64,000 nt of DNA from Flectonema sp. DT1601 (Eukaryota; Euglenozoa; Diplonemea; Diplonemida; Diplonemidae). Location: assembly GCA_964019425.1 (NCBI GenBank), contig OZ025829.1:310001-374000 (forward strand). The letters are read 5' to 3'. The position numbers and the translations under genes are program-made. Positions within the stretch are counted from its first letter, which is position 1. Every line of letters starts with the position of its first letter. Shown piece after piece: positions 34,202 through 45,304 of this stretch. The notes beneath the pieces are model-generated. The model was not told where the DNA came from. It saw only the letters and a list, made by a program, of their open reading frames with translations, and ran no database searches.

Positions 34202-36112
34202 CTACTCCAAGTTGGAGGCAAAGTCCATTGGAAGTTCATCAATGGTGGTGTTGTAGAACTCCTGAAGTTCCTTCAAGATTGGAACATCCTTGGTGTTTAC
34301 GAAGTTGATTGCTACACCCTTTCTTCCGTAACGTCCAGAACGACCAATTCTGTGGAGGTAGTTCTCCTTGTTAACTGGAAGGTCGAAGTTGATAACAATA
34401 CTAACGTGGTGTACGTCGATACCACGAGCCAACAAGTCAGTTGAGATCAACACACGGGATGAACCGGAACGGAAAGTCTTCATAACCTTCTCTCTCTCTC
34501 CCTTTTGCATCTCAGCGTGCATGTAGGAAACAGTGAACTCCTTCTTGTTCATCTTGTCAGCCAACCAGTCGACCTTACGACGGGTGTTGCAGAAGATCAC
34601 ACTCTGCGCGATCGAAACGGAGTCGTACAAGTCCATCAGAGTTTCCAACTTGTACTCTTCTTCAACCTGTTTTGGATTGGTGGGTAGTTGTTGAGGTTAT
34701 TGTTGTGGTTGTGGTTGTTGTTGTTGTGGTTGTGGTTGTTACTTTTCATAAAGCTGTTCCTCAATGAAGAAGAATCTTCCACAACCACTCAACAAGTGAC
34801 TTCAAAAGAAAAAGTGAAAACTCAACATACGGCAACGTAGAATTGCTTGATACCCTCAAGGGTCAATGCCTCCTTCTTCACAAGGATACGGATAGGGTCA
34901 CGCATGAACTTCTGGGTAAGGTCCAGAACTTCTGGTGGCATGGTGGCGGAGAAGAGAGTAACCTGAACATCCTTTGGAAGGAACTTAAAGATCTCGTAGA
35001 TCTGTTCAGAGAATCCCTGTGACAACATCTCATCAGCCTCGTCAAGGGTGAGGACCTGTTGGGAGTTGTGTGTTTTTGGGTGATAATTAAATAAAAATAA
35101 ATCAGAGATCAACTCATCAACCATTTATACATCACAATATACAAACCTGAAGCTTCTCAGTCTTAAGAGCGGATCTCTTGATAACGTCGAAGATACGTCC
35201 TGGGGTACCGACGGCAACGAGAACTCCCTGCTGAAGCTTTCTCAAATCCTCCTGAACTCTGGTTCCACCTGTTTTGAAATTGTTTGGTGTCCGTCGTTGC
35301 CGATCTGCATCGCTCTCCGGAAACAAAAGCACAACCGTAAAGATCTGCTTCTGTAAGCACAAAACTGCAAAAACTAAGAACATACCAACAAAGGTGTGGC
35401 AGAAAGTACCATCGCAAAGGTACTCACCAATCTGGGAGATGACCTGCTCAGTCTGAACAGCCAATTCTCTGGTAGGCGACAATACAAGTCCCTGACATGA
35501 ACGAAGGCTCCAGTCCATTCTCTGAAGAAGACCAATGGTGAAGGCACCAGTCTTACCGGTACCAGACTGCGCCTGGGCGATCAAGTCACCACCCTTGATG
35601 AATGGAATGATGGCACGCTGCTGGATGGCAGACGGCTTCTCGAATCTGTTTTGTTTGTTTGCTTGTTTGCTGTGAAAAATCATATAGCCACGCATTACAA
35701 ATTCTTAAATCAAATTCACCCGACATTGACTGCAGGCGAATAAGAGTGAATCTCGCAGCCCTTCGGCCCATACTTCACTACACAACAGTAACGGTACGGT
35801 TCCTAAGGTATGCTCTCCAAGCAATTCATAACAATAAAATATTATCTCGCAGCCCTTCGGCCCATACTTCACTACACAACAGTAACGGTACGGTTCCTAA
35901 GGTATGCTCTTTAAGCAATTCATTTCTTTTGAGTAAAAAGAAAACAGAAATAATAAAACCACATACCCGTAAGAGTAAATTCCACGGAGCAAGTTGGTGT
36001 GCAGAGGCATGTCATCGAAGGATGGGCAGACCTTGACGTCATCTGGGAGCTGGTCGTCCTCGAAGGAGTTGTGGTCCTTTGGCTCTGGTTTGGCGGTCTT
36101 GGTTTCAGCCAT
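34202..36112 (-). CDS. EIF4A: Translation initiation factor eIF4A, copy 3 (five exons)
   Basis: Exons: 36112-35967, 35645-35386, 35268-35147, 35055-34831 and 34666-34202. Introns of 321, 117, 91 and 164 nt. The 405-residue product appears identical to copy 2, with the full set of helicase motifs. The only difference I found inside the gene is one extra A in intron 2. That makes the intron 117 nt, an exact multiple of three with no stop, so retention would insert 39 residues in frame; this is probably chance. The leader differs from copy 2 after a shared stretch ATCATCCCC.AAAACTTTTCCC. A U-rich acceptor (TTTTTTTTCCTTACAG at 36162) precedes a leader of about 50 nt. Confidence 0.95.
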
Positions 36113-36161
36113 TATGTTTCTTCGGTGGGGAAGAAAGGGAAAAGTTTTGGGGGATGATGCT

Positions 36162-36178
36162 CTGTAAGGAAAAAAAAA
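36162..36178 (-). promoter_or_regulatory. Probable spliced-leader acceptor of eIF4A copy 3
   Basis: Minus strand TTTTTTTTCCTTACAG followed by AGCATCATCCCCC; the tract is U-rich, unlike the A/C-rich ends of the introns in the same gene. Confidence 0.5.
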
Positions 36179-36481
36179 GAAACTAAAAAAAAAAACAATA
36201 ACAACCTCCACTACATTATTACAATACTATGTGCTCTAACATTCCTCTTTGAAAGATGGAACCAGACCATTAATTTAATAAGAAAGATGAAAACCACACA
36301 ACTCTCAGAGATTGCGCGGCATCAATAGCACCTCCCTCCGATGTGTCGATTTTTTAGCAAGAACGAAGAAATTAAGAAAGGAATGCAAAATTGCAAAGAC
36401 AAGAGAAGGAAAAAAGAACCATTCAAAACTAGACTAGCCCGCATAAACGGAACCAGACTAATTCAGAAAAAGAAACCCCAT

Positions 36482-36608
36482 TCAGATTAGGCCTTATATT
36501 TCGTTGATCGTAGACAGCACACTGTCACATAAAAGAGAGAAATCATAAGAGAACAAAATGACTAACTGGCTTTCAATCTGAATAACTTCCTCTCCGACTA
36601 CATCGGTA
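36482..36608. repeat. Dispersed repeat family H, copy 2
   Basis: CAGATTAGGCCTTATATTTC at one end and TTTCAATCTGAATAACTTCC with CCGACTACATCGGT at the other, as at 1588-1713 and 53391-53487. The middle differs. Confidence 0.7.
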
Positions 36609-36737
36609 TAAAAAGAATATTTTAAAAAAAAATAATAGATAACAGAAACGTAGGAATTAATAAATTCCAAGTGAAGCAAAATAGGAAGCAATGAAGCAGC
36701 TGTAATTAATTTGCACAACACGTGGAGTAGCTTTAGT

Positions 36738-37188
36738 TCACTCTCTTCGGTTTTTATCTCGTCGACGTCTTCTCTTTGATGAATTTGATGAACGTCTTAA
36801 CGAATCGAATGACGACAATACTTTTGATATGTCTTCAGGGTTCTCACGAAGTGCGATGAGCAAGGACGCGGCAATCAGTTTTTGATGATTGTGAGAGTTG
36901 GCAGGTTGCAGGGATTCGAACAAAAGAAGTTCCTCCTTTTCTGAATCATCATCAGGTCGATGGGCTGGAGGGAGCTGCTCTGATGGGAGTCGGATTGCTG
37001 CTGTCGGTATCGGAGAATGAGATTTTAACGATCGTTTGTCGTCTCTCACAGAGGCCTTTGATTGCGACAGTGAGAACGACAATGTCGGATCTATTTGTTG
37101 ATGTTGTTGTTGTTGTTGTTGTTGTTGTTGCTGCTGCTGCTGCTGCTGTTGTTGTTGTTGTTGTTGTTGTTGTTGCTGCTGCTGCTGT

Positions 37189-37232
<44 letters not shown>

Positions 37233-37652
37233 TCGATGTGTCGCTTCGACTGATTGCTGAGGTGTCGAACGTTCGATCTCTCGCTTTAGGTCTGCTATCT
37301 CTTGTCGTTGTCTTTGAACTAATTGGTTCCTATCTTCAAGTTCCTTATCAAGAGACTTAATAATCACTTCCCTGTCATTTGCGTAATTATTTAATTTGTG
37401 TTTTTCAATCCCACTCGAGTATTCACCACCAGTAGACTCCCACCCAGCTGCTAGCCTTGTAGATTCTCTAACGATCGCTAAGGCTGTTGCAATGCCTCCT
37501 CTTCTTCTGGATGATGTGATATCTGTTTGTAACCATGAAGGGTCCTCTTCTCTTATGCTTCTCGCTGTTTCTTTTAAATCTAAACCCCGCAGAGCTAACT
37601 CGTATGAGTGCATGTCAACAGTATTTACTGGGTTGTGTTTCCCTCCATTCAT
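36738..37652 (-). CDS. Polyglutamine protein with coiled-coil segment, unrecognised
   Basis: 304 residues. The N-terminal 85 residues have no family I recognise (MNGGKHNPVNTVDMHSYE...). Residues about 90-135 form a probable coiled coil (LDKELEDRNQLVQRQRQEIADLKREIE). A nearly pure Gln run occupies about 139-185, encoded by mixed CAA and CAG. A Ser/Pro-rich and acidic stretch follows, then a Leu-rich helix (LIAASLLIALRENPEDISKVL) and a very basic end (SSKRRRRRDKNRRE) that could be a nuclear signal. The start is well supported: the acceptor-like TTTTGTTTTCTCATTTACAG ends one base before the ATG. A nuclear or RNP-associated role is conceivable but unsupported. Confidence 0.75.
37104..37236 (-). 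repeat. CAA/CAG trinucleotide tract encoding polyglutamine
   Basis: About 44 consecutive Gln codons, with CAA and CAG in alternating blocks. The mixed codons suggest selection for the peptide rather than a simple recent expansion, though length variation between strains is likely. Confidence 0.9.
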
Positions 37653-38405
37653 GCTGTAAATGAGAAAACAAAATATTTGAATATTTTTTTTTTGTAACCA
37701 TCATGCGTACAAGAGAATCCCCCCTTTTTTTTTTTTTTTTGTTAAAACATGGTTTATTTTATTCCTATTCAGCCATTCCAACTAAATGTTGGTGAAATAC
37801 AACAGGAAGAAGAGAGAGGGATAATATAAAAAAAGAGAAAAAAAAAACAGGAAAAGAACGGTGTTATTGAAGGCGAATTGCTTTAGGAAATAAAGTTTCT
37901 CATGTTGAAGATCACGACGAGGGAAAACAAAACTCTGCATTCGGTAGTGAATTGCAAAATGTTTGTTGAGGGAGAAAAGAAATGCTCAAAGGGGAAAAAA
38001 AAAAAAAAAAAAAAGAAATCTAGCGATCACTAGTTTACAGTTGTTGATTCGTCAATACAACTTAAAGTGAATGTACGCTCGTTTTGTTAATTCATTAGTT
38101 TTGAATATGTTTTTTTTTTTTTTGTTACTAAACTAAGGCAGTTAACACTTTTCAACAAAACAACAACAAAAAAAAAAAAACGTGGCGATCACTGAAACTC
38201 TCTTCTTCAATAGAGAAGTGAATAAAACGCTCGTTTTTTTTTTTTTTTTTTTTTGTGTTTGTTTTAAAAAAGAAATTGAACCGAAAAAAAATAATAAAAA
38301 TAATTACACCTTCTCAGTTCCTGACAGAGTTATTTCTGTTTAACTTGTCAACAGATAAGAACTAAGAGGTTATCAGTTGAATATAAATAATAGAAGATGA
38401 GATGT
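37653..38405. other. Spacer without a recognisable feature
   Basis: AT-rich with A/T runs near 37725, 37997, 38110 and 38234. Two similar blocks (AAATCTAGCGATCACTAG near 38017 and CGTGGCGATCACTGAAA near 38180, each followed by a GAAGTGAAT.AAACGCTCG-like stretch) hint at a small local duplication. No gene. Confidence 0.5.
37654..37671 (-). promoter_or_regulatory. Probable spliced-leader acceptor, one base before the polyQ start
   Basis: Minus strand TGTTTTCTCATTTACAG then C then ATG. It leaves a one-base native leader after trans-splicing. Confidence 0.55.
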
Positions 38406-39878
38406 TCACACACGCCCACTACTGTAAAAACTACGAAGGTCATCCAAAGTAAAGCCAAAGGCCTGAGGGGTCATTTGAGGTTTTTCATCAGGGTTGATTT
38501 TACCATCGACGAGGTATTTTTTTCCCATCTCTTCCTGACCCCACATAATTACTTCATCCATGTATGGGGTTTCAACATTAAGGATTTCAGCTAGACCTCT
38601 GTTGGCCAGTAATCCGAATGGAAAGTCTTCCTGAAAGTAACGGTTATTGAAGTCTGGTTCCCATACGCCTTCTGATACTTCTTTCATGGGAGACCCAACA
38701 CCGTGGAATTGTTTGTTAGTTTGAAAACAGTCTTTACAAGTATCCCATTTTGTGATGTTATCACCGTATGTCCATTTTAAATAATTGTTAAGTTGGAGTA
38801 CGTTTGCATCTGACCCTCCGAGTGGACCAACCGATCCTTTTATTGATTCTTCAGCTGCTTTAGCGATTAGCTGATTTTCACTGTCGAGACGGCTAAGCCA
38901 TGTTTGAGATATCTCGTCAGTGTCATCATAAAATTTGATCATCCGATCGTACTTTTTTGATCTCCATTCAGGTCCAAACATACCCATGAGTCTCGCCGTA
39001 TGCATAATTGGATTCGTTGGTGTTAATGTGATTGGAAGAAATGAGGGATACCTCTTTATCTTTAACCCAAGTATTTCCTCAATCTGAGGAGCTACTTTTT
39101 CAATATTCCCGACTGGGAGGGTTGCCATGCCAATCTGCTCCTGTTTGTTGTGACATTTGATTTACTCCATACAAATAGATTGGGGGAAACAAGAAGAATA
39201 AATTGGTAAAATTTACTTTTTTTATTTTTTTACTCGCACTTTTATTTTGTGTGAAACTGGTACAAAATCCTAATAAAAGGAATAGGTTGGTTGACCGCTG
39301 GCAACAATTATTCTTCTACTGAACAATGGGTTTGTCATAAGAACACAAAAAAAAAAAAAAAAAAATACCTTCTTTCCCATAAAATTAGATTCCTTCGCGT
39401 AGGCAACAGTTCTGCAGACGTATGGGAGGGGTGCGACGCCGGCAATACAAATTTTCTTTCCAAGTTCACGCATGACTTGTGTAGCTGTCCAATCAAAGCA
39501 TCCAGTAGCAGGCATTGCAACAATACAAGCATCCTCATCACAATGAGGTATAATGTCTAACAAGACCGCTCTATGAGCAAAAACAGGAAGAGGTATGAAG
39601 ATATATTTCGCTCCCGGAATCGCTTCCGCAGCGTCAGCTGAAATAATATTTGGACGGGCATAGGCAGTAGTACCGTTTGATAAATAGTTCACCTTCATTC
39701 CTTCTTCTGGAAGGTTTTGTTTCCACTGCTCTGCTTCGGAAATACCACCAGGGGGTGTAAATGGAGCGAATAAATTAATCTTGTATCCCCTGCTGCCGAG
39801 ATCACCAACCATCACATGAGCAGCATTACCGCCACCGCAGACTGCAACAGTTGTTCCAGTAGCAAGCTCTGATTTCAT
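38406..39878 (-). CDS. Opine dehydrogenase family protein (two exons)
   Basis: Joining 39878-39369 to 39140-38406 across a 228-nt GT-AG intron (39141-39368) gives 414 residues, normal for the NAD(P)-dependent octopine/opine dehydrogenases, which condense an amino acid with pyruvate or another keto acid and reoxidise NADH. The N-terminal Rossmann half begins at residue 10 with VAVCGGGNAAHVMVGDLGSRG, the nucleotide-binding loop. The C-terminal half carries the family motif TPTNPIMHTARLMG, whose His is the expected catalytic base, and an FGLLANRGLAEIL helix. No signal peptide is seen, so it is probably cytosolic. Substrate cannot be read from sequence. The intron contains a T run of about 19. 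The leader has an acceptor-like CCACCCTGCAG about 32 nt before the ATG. Bacterial origin by transfer is possible, but the intron shows it is long settled. Confidence 0.9.
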
Positions 39879-40225
39879 AGTATTCAGTAGTTGAGATAGT
39901 GAGATTTAAACTGCAGGGTGGAGTACAATAAGTTAAAGTTTAAAGAAATAATAATTTTAAATCCACTTCACTAGGCAAATATGAAATGTGTATTCAAAAC
40001 AATTTCTGACACAGACCGAAAAATAAAACACAACAACTGAAAAACAACAACAACAACAACCTTTATTCAAGGCTCTACGAAGACAGAAACAATTTAATTT
40101 TTTTAAAAAAAAAAAACTTTAAAAAAAAAAATAAAAAAAACGCAAACCAAATCTTGATTCTAATTCTGTTAATTTACTTAGTGTTGCGTATGACATTCAC
40201 TAACCTAAAAAAAGACTGATAAATT
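39879..40225. other. Short spacer
   Basis: Leader of the opine dehydrogenase gene, a short (AAC)n tract near 40043-40060 and A-rich sequence. Nothing else seen. Confidence 0.6.
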
Positions 40226-42202
40226 CTATTGTGAAGCAGCTTTTATTTGCTGCAACAAAACTGCTGGTTGAGCCCAAAAGGGTTGAGACGTCAGATTTAG
40301 ATCTGGTGCTCTCAAATTAAGATAACCCGCCAAATGCGATACATCATTCCAAAGTGATGTAAGAATCGGATGTTCTTGAGCAACAGATGGAGGGAGAGCA
40401 ACAGGCCAAGAGACGTCAGTATTTGGAGGCATAAGACATTTATAATTGTCTTTTAGAATATACTCACGAACAGAATCAACAAGTGTCTCAAGCACCGATG
40501 TAATTGTAAACGTCAGAACAGAATTACCAACTTCAGGAACAATTCTCTGTGATACTTTAACAACAGGATGTACTAAGTTAGTCATTAATGAACACATTTT
40601 ATAAGTTGGATCGTTTCCCCATGCGAGTTCTTCTTTTTGTTTCGGTGGATTGCAATATCCGTATAACTCTATGTTGCAAATTTTCACAATATCAGACCTC
40701 ACTTTGTCAATACCAATTCCAACTTGAACTGCTAATTTCGTGAGCATTACTCCGCATTCAATATTTTTTGTAAACCCACCTCCAGCTGACATTCCCAGTA
40801 AAGATTCACAGTCTATCTTTGGAACTTTATCTTTTTGATCTTCTTGTTGATGCAGTTGTAAGAGATTTACCACAGGAAGGTTAAAGTGAAGAGTAAGAAA
40901 CGTAAATATGTCTGAAATGCAAAGTAAAAAAGGCAATAAATTCGTTTCACTATAACAAAACCGATCCACACGTGAATGAAAAGCATTACACGCCGTGGAT
41001 ATAATTAAACTGGTAACCCCCAACAAGACTTCAATTACATTACGTGCTGCCTGCCATTGACCAGCAACGTCTTTTCCTTCAACACATGATGCTGGTCGGC
41101 GTAATAAAGCCGAATGTAAGTCTTCACGTATTTCGATAAGGATGCCATGAAGATCTTTTGCCCAAGGGGAAGTTAGTCGAGTCAGGGTATCGAGGGAATC
41201 GATTGCTTCCTTTTCGTATCCCTTTTCTTCTACTGCTGTTGGAGTCCAAACGTCCATTGGTATCGCAAAAGTCTCTTTTTGCAAAGCGACTACAATAGTT
41301 GAAACCTGAGACGCGAGGCTGGTCTCCCACATTCCTTTCCTCCACTCAGTTGCGACTAATGCCTGCGGTATTGATTGCTCTCTTGAGTTAGAACCAACAT
41401 GCAGTCGAGGATTTATCGCATAAGCAGAGTATGCTTGCATATAATAACTCTTTATCCTGTCTGGCCCACCCGATGCAACCAAACCAGCTGCAATTCGAGC
41501 AAACAGAATGTTTGGGTCTTCCGCAAGTGTGAATTGAGGAAGAGCTGATTTTTTTATAATCGACAACACTCCTGAAATTGCTTCTATTTCTGATACTACT
41601 GCCGGATTACATAAAGCAACTCCTTCAACCACGACTGATGAATTGCTGTTGATGTGAGCTAACGATCTCAACTGCGCTGTTTCAATAAGAATCTCTTCCT
41701 GAGATAAAATATATTCCTCTGGATTCCAAAAAGAATACGGCAACGAACCCATTCCACTAATTAGTACCTGAATACCACTATTCAATTGTTCAGCTGACTC
41801 GATAACTTGTAGTAGCGAGCTGTCAGTTTCTGTAGAATGCCGTGCCGGTAAAGCTTTTTTCCACTGGTCAAGCAGATTTTTTTTTGAAATTTTCGGTATT
41901 AAATTTCCTATTATAAATGCGAGTTTTCTGTGTATCAATTTAAGATCTCGCTCGGATGAAGCTCTACGAAGTTTTGACGACAGAGCCCATACGGATGATG
42001 GAGAAATATTATTAACGAAATCTGATATCAGAGTCACTTCATCGATTTCACAAAATCCAACTCGTCCACCAACTGCACTCGTTACGGTTTGTAACACAGC
42101 ATACCGTTCACAATAATTTTTATACTTTTTCAAATCAGCAGTTCCCAACTGCCCTAACAGCGAGACTCCTTCTCCCAATAACACTTCGAGTGACTTATCC
42201 AT
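40226..42202 (-). CDS. Large helical protein, unrecognised
   Basis: 658 residues in one continuous frame with no signal peptide or membrane span. The whole protein looks alpha-helical, with alternating Leu/Ile/Val-rich helices and few charged runs. Recognisable landmarks are few: GGPDRIKSYYMQAYSAYA, RRPASCVEGKDVAGQWQAARNV and, near the end, NSVLTFTITSVLETLVDSVREYILKDN. The last block has the feel of the C-terminal helical bundles of vesicle-tethering subunits (COG, Dsl1 or exocyst type), but this is an impression and not an identification. The start MDKSLEVLLGEG is the first ATG after a stop-rich leader. There is no sign of an intron or frame break. Confidence 0.75.
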   Translation of the reverse strand: MDKSLEVLLGEGVSLLGQLGTADLKKYKNYCERYAVLQTVTSAVGGRVGFCEIDEVTLISDFVNNISPSSVWALSSKLRRASSERDLKLIHRKLAFIIGNLIPKISKKNLLDQWKKALPARHSTETDSSLLQVIESAEQLNSGIQVLISGMGSLPYSFWNPEEYILSQEEILIETAQLRSLAHINSNSSVVVEGVALCNPAVVSEIEAISGVLSIIKKSALPQFTLAEDPNILFARIAAGLVASGGPDRIKSYYMQAYSAYAINPRLHVGSNSREQSIPQALVATEWRKGMWETSLASQVSTIVVALQKETFAIPMDVWTPTAVEEKGYEKEAIDSLDTLTRLTSPWAKDLHGILIEIREDLHSALLRRPASCVEGKDVAGQWQAARNVIEVLLGVTSLIISTACNAFHSRVDRFCYSETNLLPFLLCISDIFTFLTLHFNLPVVNLLQLHQQEDQKDKVPKIDCESLLGMSAGGGFTKNIECGVMLTKLAVQVGIGIDKVRSDIVKICNIELYGYCNPPKQKEELAWGNDPTYKMCSLMTNLVHPVVKVSQRIVPEVGNSVLTFTITSVLETLVDSVREYILKDNYKCLMPPNTDVSWPVALPPSVAQEHPILTSLWNDVSHLAGYLNLRAPDLNLTSQPFWAQPAVLLQQIKAASQ

Positions 42203-42923
42203 ACCCCTCTCTTTACTTACTTTTTTATTTTTATTTTTTTTTTTTTGTTTCCTTCTTTTAATAGACGTCTATATGCGACAAGAGAGGAGTATCTGTGTGG
42301 GAAAAGAAATTGATATTATGATCAAATATAAAGCAACTTGAAACCGGTTACAACGAATATAGGGCTTGGCCGGTGATAGTTTTGACAAAAAACCTGTAAA
42401 TACTAAAAGTGTAGAGGAGCTCAATTTCAGGGGGGAGATCTGCATACGAACAAGATACTAAGATATGTAGTAAAAAGTATCTTCTGAGAAGTCATGTTTT
42501 TATTCATCTGATAATGGAGGGGAAATAGAAATATTGTTTTAAAAGTGTACGCTCACTTGAACAATGAAATACATCAATCATCAGAGAGCCAAAGTATTAA
42601 CCCCATTGGAAGGTGATGAGATTGGTGGGTAGACAGACGGCGAGTCCCACAAAAAAAAAAAAAAAAATTGTGAACTCATCTGTTTTATGGATGGAGAGAA
42701 TCTCTCTTAAGCCTTTATTTTATTTTTATTTTTATTTATTTTTTTTTTTGTGCAAAAATTTCAAAGGGGAAAAAAAAAAAAAAAAAAAAGAACTGAAAGC
42801 TCATCATTGTCACAAGAAAATACCTGTTTTTGAGACAGTCTTCAGGAAGAAGGCCACATTGAATGATCCAACGGGTATTTTCGAGGTGGAAAAAAAAAAT
42901 AAAGGGGGGTGAAAACATTTTTC

Positions 42924-42956
<33 letters not shown>

Positions 42957-43598
42957 CTAAGCCAGGCATACAAGCCTGCCCACAAGGCTTTTCTTCCACA
43001 ACTATATTATTGAAGTCGTCAGGGATAAGCGAGTGGAATTAATGGTAAGCAAAAAAAAAAGTTGGTTTTTTGTTTTTTTTGTTTTTCCAAACGCCTTTAA
43101 CGATATAAACTTTAATCCTAATAGAACTTTGTCACATCCAATAGTCGCTAAGCAACAATGGGTATCAACAATTTGGGGTGGCGGAAAGAAGTGATCTTCA
43201 AAAGTGGAATTAAAAATGACACAATCACCAGGGAAGCAACTTAACTTGAGATCAGTAAAGTTGGTAGTAGGAAGAGAAGAGGAGACTGAAAGGGGAAGTA
43301 TTGGTGTATTTACTAGGCTAACATGGTGATGAAAATCTCAAAAGAAGAGAAAAAAAAAGGTTGTTTTAAAAAAAAAAAGTGCCGGCCGCCACTCACCTTC
43401 AATCAAAGATGTTACACAGCCTGGGAATAATACTTTGGTCACGCACACGAGTCTTGTGCATTTCAAATAAAATAAATGGGGAAGGGAAAAAATGCGCCTA
43501 ATTGACATTGCAGTGAACCTCACGAAGTGTAACCCTTCTCCTGAAAGGAGTGGTAGTCACAAAATCGTTAGAATCATTCATTTATATACCCCTAACCT

Positions 43599-43629
43599 CA
43601 GAGAGTTTTTCTTCGGAACAAACTCTCTG
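43599..43629. other. Perfect 10-bp hairpin
   Basis: CAGAGAGTTT pairs with AAACTCTCTG around an 11-nt loop containing CTTCGG. Confidence 0.5.
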
Positions 43630-44119
43630 GTATGTTCCAGACAGCACACGTATGCCACTCTCAATGTCACAGCATAATGACAATTATATTGCGAGGGAAA
43701 AAAAAAAAAGGTTATTTAAACCCTAATCGCTTAACTTGGGTTGAGGAAGAGTAAAGAAGATGGAAGCACAATGTGACAAATCACTTCATTGTTTTCGATA
43801 GTTTGACTTCCAGGCTTAAGGAACTACAAAGGTGGATATAAAGAGAGTTTTCGGGGGGAAAAAAAAAAAAAAAAAAAGAAATATACTAGTTGCACATTTC
43901 GTAATAATAATATAAATAAATAAAAAAGAGGGGTGTATTTTTTTTTTTTTTTTTTTTTTTTTGGTTTTTTTTTTTTTTTGCTTGCAGATTTATAGCTGCA
44001 GCACTAACTTGGTTGGGGATAATTGTGTTTTGAGCATATTTACCATGATAGAAATATATGTATTGTATCATTGTGGGAGGTAACTGATACTGTTGTTAAA
44101 TATGGGAGGGATGAAAGGG

Positions 44120-44150
<31 letters not shown>

Positions 44151-44385
44151 AGAAAAAAACAACTGAACTGTTACACTAACTGCTGAGGAACTAACTCATT
44201 AAGAACAGACGCAGAGTTATATTTTACAAATTTAGAAAAGAATAATGCGTACTATAACAACATTACTTTCTAAGGGAAGTTTCCCTCACACGCCGAAGAC
44301 CAACGTTTCTGACGTACTATTGGGAAAGGATGTGGCGCCTGTCCACCTTTTTATGCAGGGCCTTTACTGGGATAAAGAAAGGGGT

Positions 44386-44419
<34 letters not shown>

Positions 44420-44772
44420 TTATTATTGTGTGTTGTTTTTTTTTTTTTTTTTCTTTTTGTTTTTTTTTCTCATCCCTTTTCTGGGGAAATAATAATAAAA
44501 CTGCGGTGGGATGGCAACTTGTGAAAGAAAACAAATAAATAAATAAAGGAACGTTGAATTTTTTTTTCTTTTAAAAACTGTTTATACTGGACTTTTAAAA
44601 AAAATGAACGAACAAGACAGAATTTTTTCGTTCTCTTTTTTTTTTTTTTTTTTTTTTTTGGCAAACAGTGAAAACCACAATAGTCCAAATGTGCCAGAAA
44701 GGGGGAAACAAAAAAAAAAAAGAAACTACCCAGAAGGGCACGGAGTGTATATTTAGGAAAAGTGAGATTTTT

Positions 44773-44806
<34 letters not shown>

Positions 44807-45234
44807 CATTTAGACAGAAAAAAAAAAAAAAAAACCGGTTAATTTTCCTCTTTTAACATTAAATAAATACACAAAGGTACTTGACTGGGGAAAAAATGAG
44901 TGCGCCCAACTAAAGTAGTCGATCATTATTTAAATTAAAGAAAACATTGAAACTAAAACAGGGTTCCACCAACCTGATTGCTATGCTGTGGGAAAGTTAA
45001 ACAAACTACACCGTGTCACATGTACAGTAATTTTCGAGAGGGAAGTTAACTGTTCGAGTTTGTACGTAAAATACAAATGTATTGTATCATAAAAACAACA
45101 TAATAACATTAGTTTAACGATAATTTAACATTAATTCATAGATAAAGTGACCAGGCGTGATGCTAAACTTAGCCTTTTCGAGGGAGTAACTTTTTTTTTT
45201 TTTTTTTTTTTTACAACGAAATCCATTAAACCAA

Positions 45235-45269
<35 letters not shown>

Positions 45270-45272
<3 letters not shown>

Positions 45273-45304
45273 CACGAAGCGGGTATGACTCCCGTTAGGT
45301 GAGA
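45270..45304. other. Hairpin directly after a long A run
   Basis: TCTCAC pairs with GTGAGA, and CGGG pairs with CCCG inside. It follows an A run of more than 30 at 45236-45269. Confidence 0.45.

Larger units (their letters stand above)
36113..36737. other. Spacer with family H repeat
   Basis: Contains the leader of eIF4A copy 3, a family H repeat at 36482-36608 and nothing else recognisable. Confidence 0.6.

Noticed and set aside
35269-35385. In-frame retained intron 2 of eIF4A copy 3 as an extra 39-residue insert
   Set aside because: Copies 1 and 2 have introns of 119 and 116 nt that break the frame, splice sites are intact and an insert there would disrupt the helicase core.
36983-37360. 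Plus-strand frame rich in Val and Ala
   Set aside because: Antisense of the CAA/CAG polyglutamine tract.
43492-43677. Frame starting MRLIDIAVNLT, reminiscent of the TatD nuclease N-terminus
   Set aside because: Resemblance stops after about 10 residues, no downstream exon could be found and the frame is on the plus strand.
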